Below are positions 46,633 through 58,687 of a stretch of DNA of 64,000 bases, piece by piece. How positions within the stretch are numbered: position 1 is the stretch's first letter; each line of letters begins with the position of its first letter. The notes beneath the pieces are model-generated. The model was not told the origin of the DNA. It did not search any database and was given only the letters and a program-made list of their open reading frames with translations. Source of the stretch: Phaeotremella fagi (lineage: Eukaryota; Basidiomycota; Tremellomycetes; Tremellales; Phaeotremellaceae). The position numbers and the translations under genes were made by a program. The stretch covers positions 1,116,001 through 1,180,000 of the forward strand of contig BCHU01000009.1 in NCBI GenBank assembly GCA_001599715.1, given 5' to 3'.

Positions 46633-47398
46633 TCAGGTTCATTCGGTCGGTGAACCGCCGATCTCCTGTTGGTATTTAATTCTTCGTCCGAAGGATATTT
46701 CAAGGGGCAGTCTTTCACCTCCGGTATGGAGTGGGAGCGTTCCACTTATTAAAAATTGGATATAAAAATCGTTAGAAATCGTAACGTATATCCCCTCTAC
46801 CCTAATAATGACGTTCCAGACATGTGAGGCGGCGGCGGGAAGCTGCTTCACTACGGTACACTGTTCCCATGCTGTTGCTTTGCGTAACCACACACCGGAA
46901 CGGCCGGCTTATTAACGGTAATTTTGGTCAATTTATGGCTCGCCTCACTGCTGCGGTGTGATGGCGATATTCGGACGGGGTTCAATCCCATACTTTTTAG
47001 GACGAGGACGGAGTCGCGGTCATCATCATGATCATGATCTGATTGCTAAGCTTATCCCTTTTTAAGTGCTTTGAAGAGAATGGAACTGAATCTTGTTCAG
47101 TTACCCCTAACTTACTCCGCAGTTGATGACGTTATTCTCTCACGAGGGTGTTGGTCAGTCTCAAATCACCATCGATTGATTGGAAAAATGCTTGAGCTTA
47201 GAGTTGCAGAACTTGAAACGTATAACTAGATAGAGATAGAGATTCACTTTTCCGTTCTCTCGACGTTTTTAAAGCTTAAACTCAACCCATTTTTGATCAA
47301 AAAACGGACAAGTACTTGTCACTTTCTCAGCTGGAAGTATCGATTGAGGGTCATCAGGACCGAATGTACTGTATGCATCGAATTGATTTAGGTCCGAA

Positions 47399-47438
47399 AG
47401 TGGCATCCACACTCTGCAGCTTTCAGAGTGATGCCACT
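47399..47438. repeat. Imperfect inverted repeat (stem-loop)
   Basis: AGTGGCAT pairs with ATGCCACT, and inside it CACTCTG pairs with CAGAGTG, with a 3-nt bulge (CCA) and a 7-nt loop. That gives about 15 base pairs. A shorter inverted pair (GGACC near 47357, GGTCC near 47391) lies just upstream. No coding frame explains it. Confidence 0.65.
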
Positions 47439-47791
47439 ACCTTACCATCAATTATATTCTGGATTTCTCTTGAAATGAGTTGTGATGCTGAGAATTGACC
47501 TTAGCTTGCACCATGATAATGACTATACGAGTTGGAGATGATACAGTATAAGCTTTTTCATGAAACCTGTAAGAACCAATCTGTAAAGTCTGTGCTGTTT
47601 GTGTGGCAGCCATCAAAGGAGGGGTAAAGACGTTGAATTTGAAACACGTACTAAGAAAAGAAAGGAATCATACCATCAAATTAGAGATCGAATCCAATAC
47701 ATTCATTTCAATTGATATCTAATAATCATCTACAACACCAACACCAACATCCAAACTGACACCCTCAACAACATTCCAATCCTATCCCAAA

Positions 47792-50000
47792 ATGGATCGT
47801 TCAAGAATAAAACTCTGGCTAAGACTATCCCTCTTCATCAACGTTTCCATCTTTGTCTATTTCATATCACAACAATCAAGTCTTAAAGCGTTCCAATCGG
47901 TATCCCTTTTAGTCACGCCTGATAATCAACATCATGATGGTGATCGTGAACGTGAACTTGGTCAGATTCATTATTCAAATCAAAAGTGTGGAATCTGTCA
48001 ATCGAATCCTGAGATTTGTGATTTGATCGGGTAAGTATTTTCTTTTTTCCTATCAGAAAACAGACTGAATAGATGATAGTGAGGATAACGTGAATAAAGC
48101 AATTGGTTATTCTGGTATGTGGCGTGAATTTATCACGGTCCCGTGTTGAAATTGTGTTAGGATCGAATAAACGTCTACGAAGAGTTTTAGCGAAAATGCA
48201 AAGAGGTAACCCATTTAACGTAGCGGTGATTGGTGGATCAGGTGAGTCATATCACTGTAATTCCCTTTTGTGTTGATCTAACTTACAATCCGTAGTATCA
48301 GGTGGTCATGGTTTACCAACTTACCCACATCAATACGCCCCAACCAACATGCATCGTATCATCTTTGATCATTTGGAAGATTTGTTCCCTAGTCAAAGTA
48401 AAGCTGAACCGGTTTTCGAGGTCTCGGGTAAGGAACTGGGAGTTAATGGTTTCGTTAATGGTGCGCAGGGGGGTATGGGTGAGTGTTAACTCTTTTTTTG
48501 GCCGGTGAGTCGAAAATTGATTGAGAACAGGTACACCGTATTTCTCTTATTGTTGGAAGGAACATATACCTGAAGATGTTGATTTGATTATCGTAGAATT
48601 GGGTGAGTTACTGAATCACAATTGCTTCATCCTAGTGCAGCAGCTCATACCTCTTTTAGCGATAAACGATGAAATGTGCGTCAACGAAGTCGAAAAATAC
48701 TTACGAATAGTCTACTGAGAAATCAAGAATCTTTCGAACTCATGATAAGAGGTTTACTGGAACTACCCTCCCAACCAGCGATAATCAGTCTTCAGTAAGT
48801 ACAACATCACGAGGTCTCCGTTTGAACAGAATCATCTGATGCAATCCTCACAGGGTCTTCGCCTTGATGTTCAACAACATAGCCAATGGTGGTGATTTAG
48901 TGAGTCGCTTTAAAAAACTGTACACTGATCCTCAAGCACTCCGGTATATCACAATATTATGACGTTCCAACTCTATCCCTAAGAAACGCACTTCTCCACA
49001 CCCTTCTGGCGAATATCACAGCGATTGGAGATTGGTTCGTTCGTAATAATAAAGTCGACGTGAATAACATGAACGGGTTGGATTTACGTCATGTAAGTTC
49101 AAGACTGTAAAATCTAAATCTGATTAACGTGATTAGCTCTCAGAGAACGGTCATAAACTCATGGGAGACATCGTCAACGCTTATATTGATAGTCAACTGT
49201 GTGAAATGAGAGGAATAGAAGCTAACACTGGGGAAACTGATATTGACATTTTATATCCAAGGGAAGAATTACCACGGGTCAGTTGCGACCTCATCTTCGT
49301 CGATATAGTAATTGATTTAAAACCGTTTGTCAGCTTCGTCTACTTCAAAAATTCGATACTACAAGCAACCAACTTCCTTTACAACCCAATTGTTTATCTA
49401 CCAATTCCGACCTTCATCCTTTGATACCATTGGAACAGGAAGGATGGTGAGTTGAACTTTCTGTTTCTTTTTTTTTTTTTATTACCATTGTAACCGTGCT
49501 AATCTGATTTTGTTAAACAGGCGAAATTGGAACTGGGAGAAAAAGGTATACAAAATCCTTCAAAAATTTGAAAACAATATTAACACAGTATAGAAATACA
49601 TCATAGCCGATGAACCAGGATCCAAAATATCATTTAAATTCAGTACCACCATCGGTAAAATCCAATTATTCTCTTTACACTCCCAAGAGTTCCATCTGGG
49701 TACAATAGAATGTTGGGTTGACGAGGATACACAAAAGAAAGAGAAGATCAGGGCTTATTGGACTTATCCATTTAATATTGGACAGTATGTTTGTCGTCTG
49801 CCAAACTTATTTGAATTGACGTGTTTTTTAGCGCCACTACCATTCGTGAAGATCTTTCACCTGGTGATCATATTCTCCATTGTCAGCTTTTGGAGGAGAC
49901 TAACGATCCGGATGGAGGACATGAGTTTAGGATTATCTCGGTTATGAGGTTCGTCTGGGATCGAATCGGTTACAGGACTAACGAATTGTCTAGTATTTGA
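47792..50000 (+). CDS. Type II membrane SGNH-type hydrolase
   Basis: The start is the ATG at 47792 (MDRSRIKLWLRLSLFINVSIFVYFIS): a short basic cytosolic tail and one membrane helix at residues about 9-26, the layout of Golgi enzymes. After about 50 luminal residues with CGICQSNPEIC, the SGNH hydrolase blocks appear: FNVAVIGGSVSGGHG (block I, Ser), FVNGAQGGMG, VDLIIVELAINDE (block III, Asn) and NGLDLRHLSENGHKLM (block V, D-x-x-H). A C-terminal beta-rich domain follows (EPGSKISFKFSTTIGKIQLFSL...). It ends ...FRIISVMSI with a TGA at 49998-50000. About 11 introns. SGNH proteins in the secretory route often remove or move acetyl groups on glycans; a glycan role here is inference. The length is about 500 residues after splicing. 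Confidence 0.82.
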
Positions 50001-50490
50001 TTCAGGCGGATCCATCATATTACTCCTATATTTCGTGTTTATCTTTTAGGAAAGTTACCATTGTGTATAGATTTATTATACAATTTTCAAGATTCTTTCA
50101 TTTCATTTTCATGTATACGATGTCGTTCATGTTATGATGAACTTCCCCACGGAATCAACGCAATCGGATTTTCAACAATTTGAGCGTTAACCGATCGAGA
50201 ACAAAGATCGACATCCAAAATATCGTAACTATACATTCATTATAAATCATTATTCAATGTCCATTAGATTATCCAACCTAGAAGTCGTTACTATTTACTA
50301 TAAATACTAGAAGGACCGAAACGTTAAAAGTAGTGAATTTATTGATACAAAGTCCAAATTGGCTAATCCATTAAGAGGATTTGAGAATAAGAAGTCAAGA
50401 TTTGGAGGCCAACGTTAGATACAATCGTACATCTAAATCTTATCAGTTTACATTTATGTAAACAACTGAAACACTCACTCAAGATAGTCA
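50001..50490. other. Convergent 3' spacer
   Basis: These 490 bases lie between two converging genes. The sequence is AT-rich, with no gene and no clear repeat. Confidence 0.6.
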
Positions 50491-52689
50491 TCAATGCACC
50501 AACATCACCGGCAGGATGACACATAACATCAAACCGATCCCACCAAAAACATAAGTGGCACCCCTACACAATCTAATCCATGGATCATCGATCCCAGTCA
50601 ACGACCAAATAGATTGACGTCTCTCAAGATAAGTTGACTGTGAACCGATGATCCCGATTTTGGAATTATTAGTTGATCGCGGAGAAGTGAACCAACCACC
50701 GATAATCCATGTGAATGGTATCAGGAAACCAAGGATGAACATGATTCCAGCGGGTGGTAGAGTTCCAGATTTGATTTTGGCAGGACGCGCCGTGAATCGA
50801 TCTGAAAGTTGTATATGACCTTTCAAGGGGACATAAGTCGTTGAAAGCGTCGCTGTTGGGGGTATAGTGTCGTGAGTAATAATATGATTGGGTATACGGT
50901 CATGATGATTATTGATGAAACCTCGTAAATGAGTTGGATCGGATAACCTGTTGTAATTATTTGATTTAGATGCCGAGATGATATCTTGCGGAAACGAGTA
51001 ACGGTAAGAACAAAGGTCGTAATCTGAACGTGTTCTGGTATGATTCTTCCGTCTCTTCATCGTCATCGATAGCCGTACCGTGGACGGGAGTGTCAAATCG
51101 AATTGATTTGGCGATTTCGACGTCGACGTCGACTTCGAGCGATCGTCGATGTTTCGTTCGGGGAGAACTGGGATCGATACATGATTCAATACTGGTAAAA
51201 CTCTCTTCCTCTTTAATCGTTGATTTTGTGTCCCAACCTCCATCGATATCGAGGTTCTCGATGGGCACGAGGAATTCACCGATGAGAGAGAAGAATGATG
51301 ATTTGGAACTGATGGTTGTGGTAGTGCCTGTATTGATTCTTGTTGTATCGTTGTTTCTGTGTTTGTGTTGATGTTTGTTGTCGGGGACTGAGACTGACTC
51401 TGACTCTGACTCTGGAATGGACTGAAGAATCCCGATAGTTTTCGAGATTTCCATTCTTGGTTGGTGTTGGTCGTCGTCATGATCTCCACCCCCTGTCCTA
51501 ACGTCGGACTTGTATCTGATTGACTGGCTTCGATTTCGATAACTCCCAATTCGAGTTCTTTGGCCGTTGCCGTTTCTACAAATCCTTTCGATTCCATCTT
51601 CACCTCCACCCCATTCCCAGTCTCCCCCTGTCGAAAATCCGCCTGTTCTTTAGCTTGCTCAGCAGTCCACCATTTCTTCATGAACCCCAATCCCCAAGCC
51701 GAATTAGTCGATGAATAAGATTCACGAGATTCTTCATCTGTCTCGAAACTTATATCCAAATCTTTGGGTGGTGAGACGGATTCGGGACGTAAAGTCATTT
51801 GTCGTAGATAAACTTCACCTGGATTTCGAGATCCCCAATTAGATGGGTCATCTGGTATCCTGGTAGCTTTCCCTTCCAGTAATCTAGTGGATTGGGCGAT
51901 GGCTAGAATCCTTCGACGACGTTCTTCAAGAACTTGAATCTCCTTTTGTTCATCTGTTATCGTTTCTGGTTCTTTGACCGATTCTGTGGTATCTACCACG
52001 CCAGGCGTAACGTAGTGAGCAGCTAATCCAAGATCATCACCATCACCTGAGAAACCTTCGTCCCATGTTAAATCCGACTGTGCAATGGAAGCACGGATTG
52101 ATTCAGATAACGTTCCAAGAATACTAGAGTTGTCGTCGGGTTCAAGTGTTGTAGTAGGTATTCGAGGTGATTCCTTGACAGTTGGTGGTATAGCAGGATG
52201 GTCGAAATAAGGTGTTGTAGGGAAAGGACTCGATATCGTAGAATGACTATCAGTCGAAGGACGTCTAAAATGCGAATAAGGTGTCGAAAGAATCTGCATA
52301 GAAACGTTTCGACGAGATTCCATTGGTTTAGGGGAATAGAACATTTGTTTGGATATTTGATTTTGACCTTGGATCTTGGCTACTAGAGATAACGGTCGAC
52401 GACCAGGACCAGGTAGAGGGAACTGATCGTATAAAGACCATCTGTCTAAACCGTGAACTTCATCTGCTAGTATTTGCATACTGGCACGTTTCTGTTTACC
52501 GATTTCTCTAGCTTTTTGAAGTGCTATCCGTTCTTGTTCTAGTTTGATGTCGTCTACATCTTGATGTAGATGGGCAAAGGTTCTCGTGTGAAGTTCGAGG
52601 AAATCTTCTGGTGAGAGTGATTTATGCGGTTCGAGAGGGATTTGAGGTGAGTCAGAGTAGATTGGGTGATGACTGCTGTTGTCGAGCAT
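50491..52689 (-). CDS. Large uncharacterised protein with C-terminal membrane segments
   Basis: A single uninterrupted frame of 732 codons from the ATG at 52689 (MLDNSSHHPIYSDSPQ). Most of the chain is polar and likely disordered, with short coiled-coil stretches (DDIKLEQERIALQKAREIGKQKRA and QVLEERRRRILAIAQSTRLLEGK) and an SQSQSQSQS run coded by a small repeat at about 51390-51415. The C-terminal 100 residues hold two hydrophobic segments: AGIMFILGFLIPFTWIIGGWF and YVFGGIGLMLCVILPVMLV. This suggests a tail-anchored or membrane-hairpin protein with a large cytosolic part. I do not recognise a named family. The lack of introns over 2.2 kb is unusual in this window. Confidence 0.78.
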   Translation of the reverse strand: MLDNSSHHPIYSDSPQIPLEPHKSLSPEDFLELHTRTFAHLHQDVDDIKLEQERIALQKAREIGKQKRASMQILADEVHGLDRWSLYDQFPLPGPGRRPLSLVAKIQGQNQISKQMFYSPKPMESRRNVSMQILSTPYSHFRRPSTDSHSTISSPFPTTPYFDHPAIPPTVKESPRIPTTTLEPDDNSSILGTLSESIRASIAQSDLTWDEGFSGDGDDLGLAAHYVTPGVVDTTESVKEPETITDEQKEIQVLEERRRRILAIAQSTRLLEGKATRIPDDPSNWGSRNPGEVYLRQMTLRPESVSPPKDLDISFETDEESRESYSSTNSAWGLGFMKKWWTAEQAKEQADFRQGETGNGVEVKMESKGFVETATAKELELGVIEIEASQSDTSPTLGQGVEIMTTTNTNQEWKSRKLSGFFSPFQSQSQSQSQSPTTNINTNTETTIQQESIQALPQPSVPNHHSSLSSVNSSCPSRTSISMEVGTQNQRLKRKRVLPVLNHVSIPVLPERNIDDRSKSTSTSKSPNQFDLTLPSTVRLSMTMKRRKNHTRTRSDYDLCSYRYSFPQDIISASKSNNYNRLSDPTHLRGFINNHHDRIPNHIITHDTIPPTATLSTTYVPLKGHIQLSDRFTARPAKIKSGTLPPAGIMFILGFLIPFTWIIGGWFTSPRSTNNSKIGIIGSQSTYLERRQSIWSLTGIDDPWIRLCRGATYVFGGIGLMLCVILPVMLVH

Positions 52690-53115
52690 TGTGGGAGTGT
52701 AAGGGAATGATATCTGGGTAGGTATGTTGATATTGTTGTTGTTGTCGTTATGTCCGAGATATCATTATAAACCTTGGCTCTAAATCGTTGTTGTCTTTAC
52801 GAATGACTGTTGGGAAGGGTTGTTGATGAATTACTGGAATGTATACCTAGGTCTAGAATGTTGATCATTATAATGTTGTGTTTAATCTAAATGAAATGAA
52901 TTCAATAACTGGCCATCCCATAAACTGTTTGTATTAGAGTTAGAAAAACAGTCACGCCTCCCGGCCACGTGGAACAATTAGGCGTGTGTTTCTCCCACCC
53001 AAACAGCGCGCCTAATTTGACCGGTCTTCACCGTCTCCACCTCCACTCCATGTGGTCCACTCTATACACACACTATACAGATACATTCTGCTATCTATCT
53101 ATCACCACCAACAAG
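52690..53115. other. Divergent promoter region
   Basis: These 426 bases lie between the large unknown gene (leftward) and the M24 gene (rightward). The right part, about 52955-53115, is C/A/T-rich leader. No gene is seen. Confidence 0.55.
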
Positions 53116-54844
53116 ATGAAGTTCTTAATATCCATATTAACAATCTATCTCATATCAATCACAGTCTCAGCCAAACAACCACTCGCCAAATACATCTCCC
53201 TCCCAACCCTCAGAGTCCAAAATGAACTAGAAAAAGGATGGGTTCAAAAACGATACGATTTCGTTCAAAAAGTTTTAACCAAGTAGTGAGTAAACCTAAG
53301 CCACCACAAAACTAATCGATATTCTCACAGTAACTACGATGCTTGGATAGTAACTCAAAGGGAATACGCTGAGGATACGGTGTTCAAAGCTTTCCATCCT
53401 GCAACAACGACTTTTTCAGCTCGACGAAGAACTTTGTTCATGTTTCACAATCATCCTAATATTACCAGTCCTTTACATCTTGTTGAGCTTAAGGAAAGTC
53501 TGTGGGAGGAATTGCTTGAGACTTTGGAGATTGTTGATCCTAAACGAATCGCCGTGAATGTTAGTTGCTGCTATTATATCATCACGATAACGAAACTGAC
53601 ACCTCATAGATTGATCAGGATATGGCATTTTCAGATGGTCTGGTAAGTGTTCAATCTTCATACCTAAGTACACACTAACCTTTTTTCACAGCACACTGGA
53701 GAAGGTCAAACCTTATTCTCCAAATTAGGTCCGAAATGGGTATCAAGAATATCGAGCGAAAGAGCAATTGGCGTAGAAGTGATAGCAACCAGAGTAGGCG
53801 GAGAAGAGCAATTATCAATGTACAAACTCTTGATGGAGAATGTTTGGGCAATGATTCAAGAAGGTTTCAGTGAGAAGGTGATTGTTCTGGGTAAAACCAC
53901 TAGTGAAGATTTGGAATGGTGGTTCAGGGATGTTATGCGTTGGAGGGTGTGTCTACGGTTTCATGACAATTTTGAGATACTGATTGGTTAGATCGGTACT
54001 GGGACTTGGTTCCCTCCTTCTGTGACTATCTATCGATCTCCGTCTGAACCCTCAGTAGCAGATGATCCATATATGAGAGAGGGAGGTGGGTTCATCAATT
54101 CCTACGAGAAATGTTAATACTAACACCAAAATCAAAAAGACATGCTACACGTAGACATAGGAATAACAGCGATGAACATGAACACCGACACCCAACATCT
54201 CGCCTACATCCTTCGTAAAAATGAAACCACCCCACCGAAAAGTTTACTCAAAGGTCTAAGAGACGCTAACAGATTACAAGACATGGTTAGAAACACTATG
54301 AAACCCGGTAAAGAGGGTGATGAAGTTTTATTTGAGGTTTTTGATCAAATGAAAGATGAGGGTTTGGAGGGCTTGATCTATAGTCATCCTATTGGGGATT
54401 ATGGACATTCGGCTGGTGCAGTTATTGGGATGCAGAATAATCAGAATAGTGAGTGTGCGATTATATTTTTCAGATATCTGAGCTGACTCTTTAACTGTTA
54501 GAAATACCTGGGGGAGGTACGAACAAAGTCTTAGAGAATTATTGGACATCAGTGGAATTATCTGGAACCACTTACATCCCAGAATGGGGTATCAATCAGA
54601 CTGTGAGTCTTAACCTCGGAGAACATGATATTCAACCGACTAACTAACCCACTCTTAGTTCCCATTGGAAGAGGATATCTATTGGTCAGAAGAAACTCAA
54701 GGTTTCGAATGGGTTTATGGTCAACAAACTGAGTTTCATTTAGTTCGACCGGTCAAGAAATTTGACAGTGAAGCTTCTACCTCTGCGTCGTTGTTTTGGA
54801 GATTCTTGAAAGGTTTCAATTGGGAAATCGTTAAATGGGTCTAA
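53116..54844 (+). CDS. Secreted peptidase M24 family protein (Xaa-Pro aminopeptidase-like)
   Basis: The start is the ATG at 53116 ([25 protein letters not shown]), a clear signal peptide. The ORF could be read from an upstream ATG at 52969, but that would bury the signal peptide. The N-terminal creatinase-like half ([27 protein letters not shown]...) is followed by the pita-bread half. Metal-ligand candidates are the Asp of MLHVDIGI, the Asp of MNTDTQH, the His of GDYGHSAG, the Glu of FPLEEDIYW and the Glu of QQTEFHLV, so all five positions are filled. About six introns; the TAA is at 54842-54844. Known family members cleave N-terminal residues before proline or act on creatine-like compounds. 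The real substrate is unknown. Confidence 0.88.
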
Positions 54845-55063
54845 ACTGAGAATCCATATCCCTGTACGAGTACATCAGGAATCGCTATCAACACTTAAAA
54901 AAATAGTTGCATAGATTCTTGTTTGTTTCTACCTTTGATACAGTTGAACTGCACAACAATCTATATAAAAGATACATACAGTATGAATACGAAAATACAA
55001 ATGAACAAAAAGACTGTCACGTCCGTCCAAAAAAATGATCTATCAAAAAGCCCCAACGAAAAC

Positions 55064-57307
55064 CTAATCATTCTTCCAAGACCCTCTAAATTTATGTTCT
55101 ACCATTGCTTGTTTATCTAAAAAAGCATCCATCCATCAGTATTTCCTCTTAAAACTAAGAAAAAAGGGGGATGGACTTACCAAACGGAGTTCCAGCACCG
55201 AAATTCCCCACACCCGGTGAAAACCCTGTTACAGGCAAAACGACGATCTCGCCGATCCGTAAAGGTTCTCTGAGATCTTTCAAATCCGTCCATAACAATC
55301 CATATCTAACTCTAAGATAACTGATTTCACTCGTCAGTCACTGACTGACTTGCAAAAAAAAAAAAACACAGGGACATACCTCAAAACAGCATCTGTCCAA
55401 ACTCCAGGTCCAGTCCATGCCATGACACCGACCGGACCACCTTTTGAGGGTTCGTCCAAAACCGTGATCTTCTCTTTCTCTTTGATTTCATCTTTATCAA
55501 TCTGAGATTGGGGCTGGGATTTTAAATTTGCGATTTCTGTGATGTGGTTCTTGGACCAGTCTATGGCTATCGCTGTGGAATGTAGGATTCGGAGGAGAGC
55601 TGAGAGGGCGATAGGATGGGAAGGGGAGGATGCCATTGTCCATTGGACTATTTGGAGCTTATCGTTGAATTAGTACATGTTCGATTAAACATGAGGTTAG
55701 ATTCAACTTACTGGTCTAGGCCACCAATCAAACCAATCCTCTCTTTCACCGACATCAGCTTCTATCCCAACTACAACACTAGGTTTCCCAATGATGTCAT
55801 CAATATTTTCACCAGATTTCAATCGTTGCTTTTGAATCTCGTTCAACCATCCTTCACCACCTTTCCAGGCTTTCGCATCTTTACCCCATGACGATGGGGA
55901 TTTGAGAAGATTCGTATCGGTATCTGAATAAATTCCTCCTTGAAGTAACAAAATTAGATATCTTAGCGTATCAGATCGCTACACAGCTCGATTAGCATTA
56001 TCGAAAGTTACGTTGGGGGAACATGGACTTACCAAAATTCCAGCTGGTAGATTGTCCCAAACCGTTTTCATCCTACTTTCACCAAGGATTTGATTGAGCC
56101 ATGAATCAGCTTCACTAAAAGGTTTTATCAGTATATGAAAGAATCACAGCCCTTCCGACACTTACGAATCCGTAACCAAATCCCATTTCCAACCTTCGTT
56201 CTGAGCTTTACCTTCTTTCCAAGTTTTAACCTCCCCATCATCACTCTTATCATCGTTTTTATCGACTTGCCAAACGTTCTTCACCCCATCCCAAGAATCA
56301 CCTCGATAAGCCTCATACAAATCACCGTTCCCTTCATCATCATCATGACCTAAATATTTACGAATACCTTCCAAAAGTACATCAGCCACTTGACCAGGAA
56401 AAGCTTTTTCAGCGAAAAGTTTTAATTGGACCGTGTAATCTTTTAGATCAACGTGACCAACTTGATAGATGTTATCTGCGAATTCTCCTAGTGCCGATAA
56501 AGGTTTTGTTGATTTTGGATTTTCAGGCCAAGACGATAGACCTTCCAACAAAGTTTCGGAGGATAGGTCGAGTCCCCATGATTCAAGTCCTGTATTTCCT
56601 TGGTGAGCTGATATGATATCTTCAGGTGTTATGTCGACGTGGTAAACACCTTTTGAACCTACTACTACCCCAGGTACACCTGCAGGTGTTCCTGATGAGA
56701 GTAGAGATTCTGGGGTGGATGAGAAGGATGCAGGAGGGGAGGTTTCTAAGAGATAAACGACCCGTTGATCAGCGATTTGATCAATCTCTCGGGAGTGCGA
56801 TGGGGATTGGAAAGGAAAATTCTGATAGAAAATGGTTGGAGAAAAGAGTGTAAAAAGGATATCCAACTCACGTTTCCTCTTTAACCACCAGTCAAGATCG
56901 ATAATTCCCAACCAATGAGCTATCAAAGCGAAAACACACAAGAAACCAAATAAATTAACGATCAAACGACGTCTTCGTAAGCGAACATGACCAGAAGATT
57001 CGTTTCTACCATGAGAAACCAAACTTGAACCCCGTATCGGTATCTGATGAGCCTTCTCCAAATCAAAAGAATGATCTATCGTTGGTGAACTGAACGTCAA
57101 CGTCGGGAACGATAACATTGATTTAGAAGATGAGGCTTTGGTATGACTATGTTTTCTGGGTGGTGGAGATGAAGATCTTGATGAAGGGTTGGAACTTGGT
57201 GGTGAGATCGAGGTGGAGGATTGGGTTCTGGGTAGGGTGTAGGGTAGTAAAGGTGAGGTTGTGGTTGAGGTGGGATTGGATTTTGGATGAAAGGAGAGTA
57301 AAGTCAT
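55064..57307 (-). CDS. Type II membrane glycosyltransferase, GT32 (Och1-like)
   Basis: The start is the ATG at 57307 (MTLLSFHPKSNPTS); the frame is open further upstream but has no ATG there. The N-terminal 130 residues are cytosolic and Ser/Pro-rich, then comes a membrane helix (LIVNLFGFLCVFALIAHWLGII) after an RLRRRR stretch. The catalytic part shows KWDLVTDSEADSWL, LPAGILRSDTLRYLILLLQGGIYSDTDTNLL with the DxD metal site, and VVGIEADVGEREDWFDWWPRPIQIVQWTMASSPSHP. The C-terminus, GVMAWTGPGVWTDAVLRYL, ends ...KFRGSWKND with a TAG at 55064-55066. About six introns. GT32 members add mannose in the Golgi, such as Och1 and Hoc1 on N-glycans. The sugar and acceptor here are inferred. A long acidic insert (DDDEGNGDLYEAYRGDSW...DKNDDKSDDGE) precedes the catalytic core. 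Confidence 0.88.
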
Positions 57308-58687
57308 TTTTGAATTTAATTTGGGTCTTCCTTTATTCTTTGTTGTCAAGGGTCGCAGTTGAAACAACCACTGACTGCGAGATGTGACTATTTATAAGAT
57401 TGATTAGGACTACGCCAAACTGTTTTTGTTGGTACAGCTTTCGTGTTGAGTTGGGTGTAGGACGTGTTGTGTTGCAGATGGTGACGATAATGTGATCAAA
57501 TATCGTCCATGCAAGCCATGGATGTGTGAAAGGAAGAAGACAACAACACGTTTTCAGAAATATCCGTAAGTTATTATTAGATTTTTCCACCTTTTCCCTT
57601 TTATGGACCGTAGAGTTGGATATTCCTTATCTACTTGATTATCGTAGCTGCTATAGGTTAGCAACGACCACTAGATGGGTCACTTGGATAGTAGAGATGT
57701 AACCTAAATAGATTGGATTTTTATAGTGAATAATGAACGATTATCTAAAAAACTTATTATCTTATTATCGTCATCGGATCTCAGACCAATTTCCGCAGCT
57801 GGAATATTCAACCTCGTAAGCTGAAAAGTGGCGATGCTACTACTGTACCAAGTTCAACTTGCTTATAGCTTGCATTATACTTGTAACTAGACAGTCTTAG
57901 TCTACAGCGTCATGACATCAACTAAAGATAAGATAGAATACAATAGTGTCGATCAAATGCTCGAAAAAGAAATTCGGAGAAACCATCAACTTATTCAAAA
58001 TTGAATAGAAATACCCTGTCAATTGAGTAGTTATAACTAAACACCCGCCGAAACGGCTACACGTCGTTGGATTCATGAACAAAAGCAATCATACGACCTA
58101 AGTAAAGGAGGGTTTGAGTTTGAAAGATTCATCGAGGATTTGGCTTTGGATTCACTTTTCACAAACTCGTCTGAAAAAAGAATGGTACCACAGGTTTCGA
58201 CATTTTCACTTGATTTTTCGGTAGAAATCTCTTCATAACCCAATTTTTTGATTGAGTTCCACTGGTAACGAAGCATAAGTGGATGTCAAGATGCTGTACA
58301 GAGAACTTTGCAGTTAACACTGCAGTTTACAGCTTCTTTCGCAGTAAATGTAAGTCAACCATAGTTTGAGGGGTTGGTTTGCCTCGCCACTCCACCTTTG
58401 AACGCGTACATTATTTGTAAAATTGTATATATTCTTTTCATTCCAATATACATCATTATCAGAGAAAAAATCTTTACATTCACTAGCATTATTCCTGAAT
58501 CAATAAGAAAGTTATTAATCAACCTCTGAACCTATTACTCAGAGGACCCAAGAAAACATCGTTCGATCCTTTGTTCAATCCAATCCAGTATCCACATCCA
58601 GTCTGTGCGCACACGACGACCAAGAACCTCATTAAACTATCTCTGTTCAATCATCCAACTCCATCAACGCCATCACCTATACTAACA
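57308..58687. other. Divergent intergenic region
   Basis: These 1.38 kb lie between the GT32 gene (leftward) and the ArfGAP gene (rightward). A TATA element for the GT32 gene lies at 57389-57396. About 57600-58300 has no convincing gene. The last 200 bases are C/A-rich leader. Confidence 0.55.
57389..57396 (-). promoter_or_regulatory. TATA box of the GT32 gene
   Basis: On the minus strand the motif reads TATAAATA, 82-89 bases upstream of the ATG at 57307. The spacing resembles that of the hydrolase TATA box at 40496. Confidence 0.45.

Larger units (their letters stand above)
45465..47791. other. Long divergent intergenic region
   Basis: These 2.33 kb lie between the bHLH gene (leftward) and the SGNH hydrolase gene (rightward). 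No convincing gene is found; all open frames are under 100 codons with no domain. The region contains a dense CAGGTG array (46552-46632) and a strong imperfect hairpin (47399-47438). The last 100 bases are A/C-rich leader. Confidence 0.6.
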
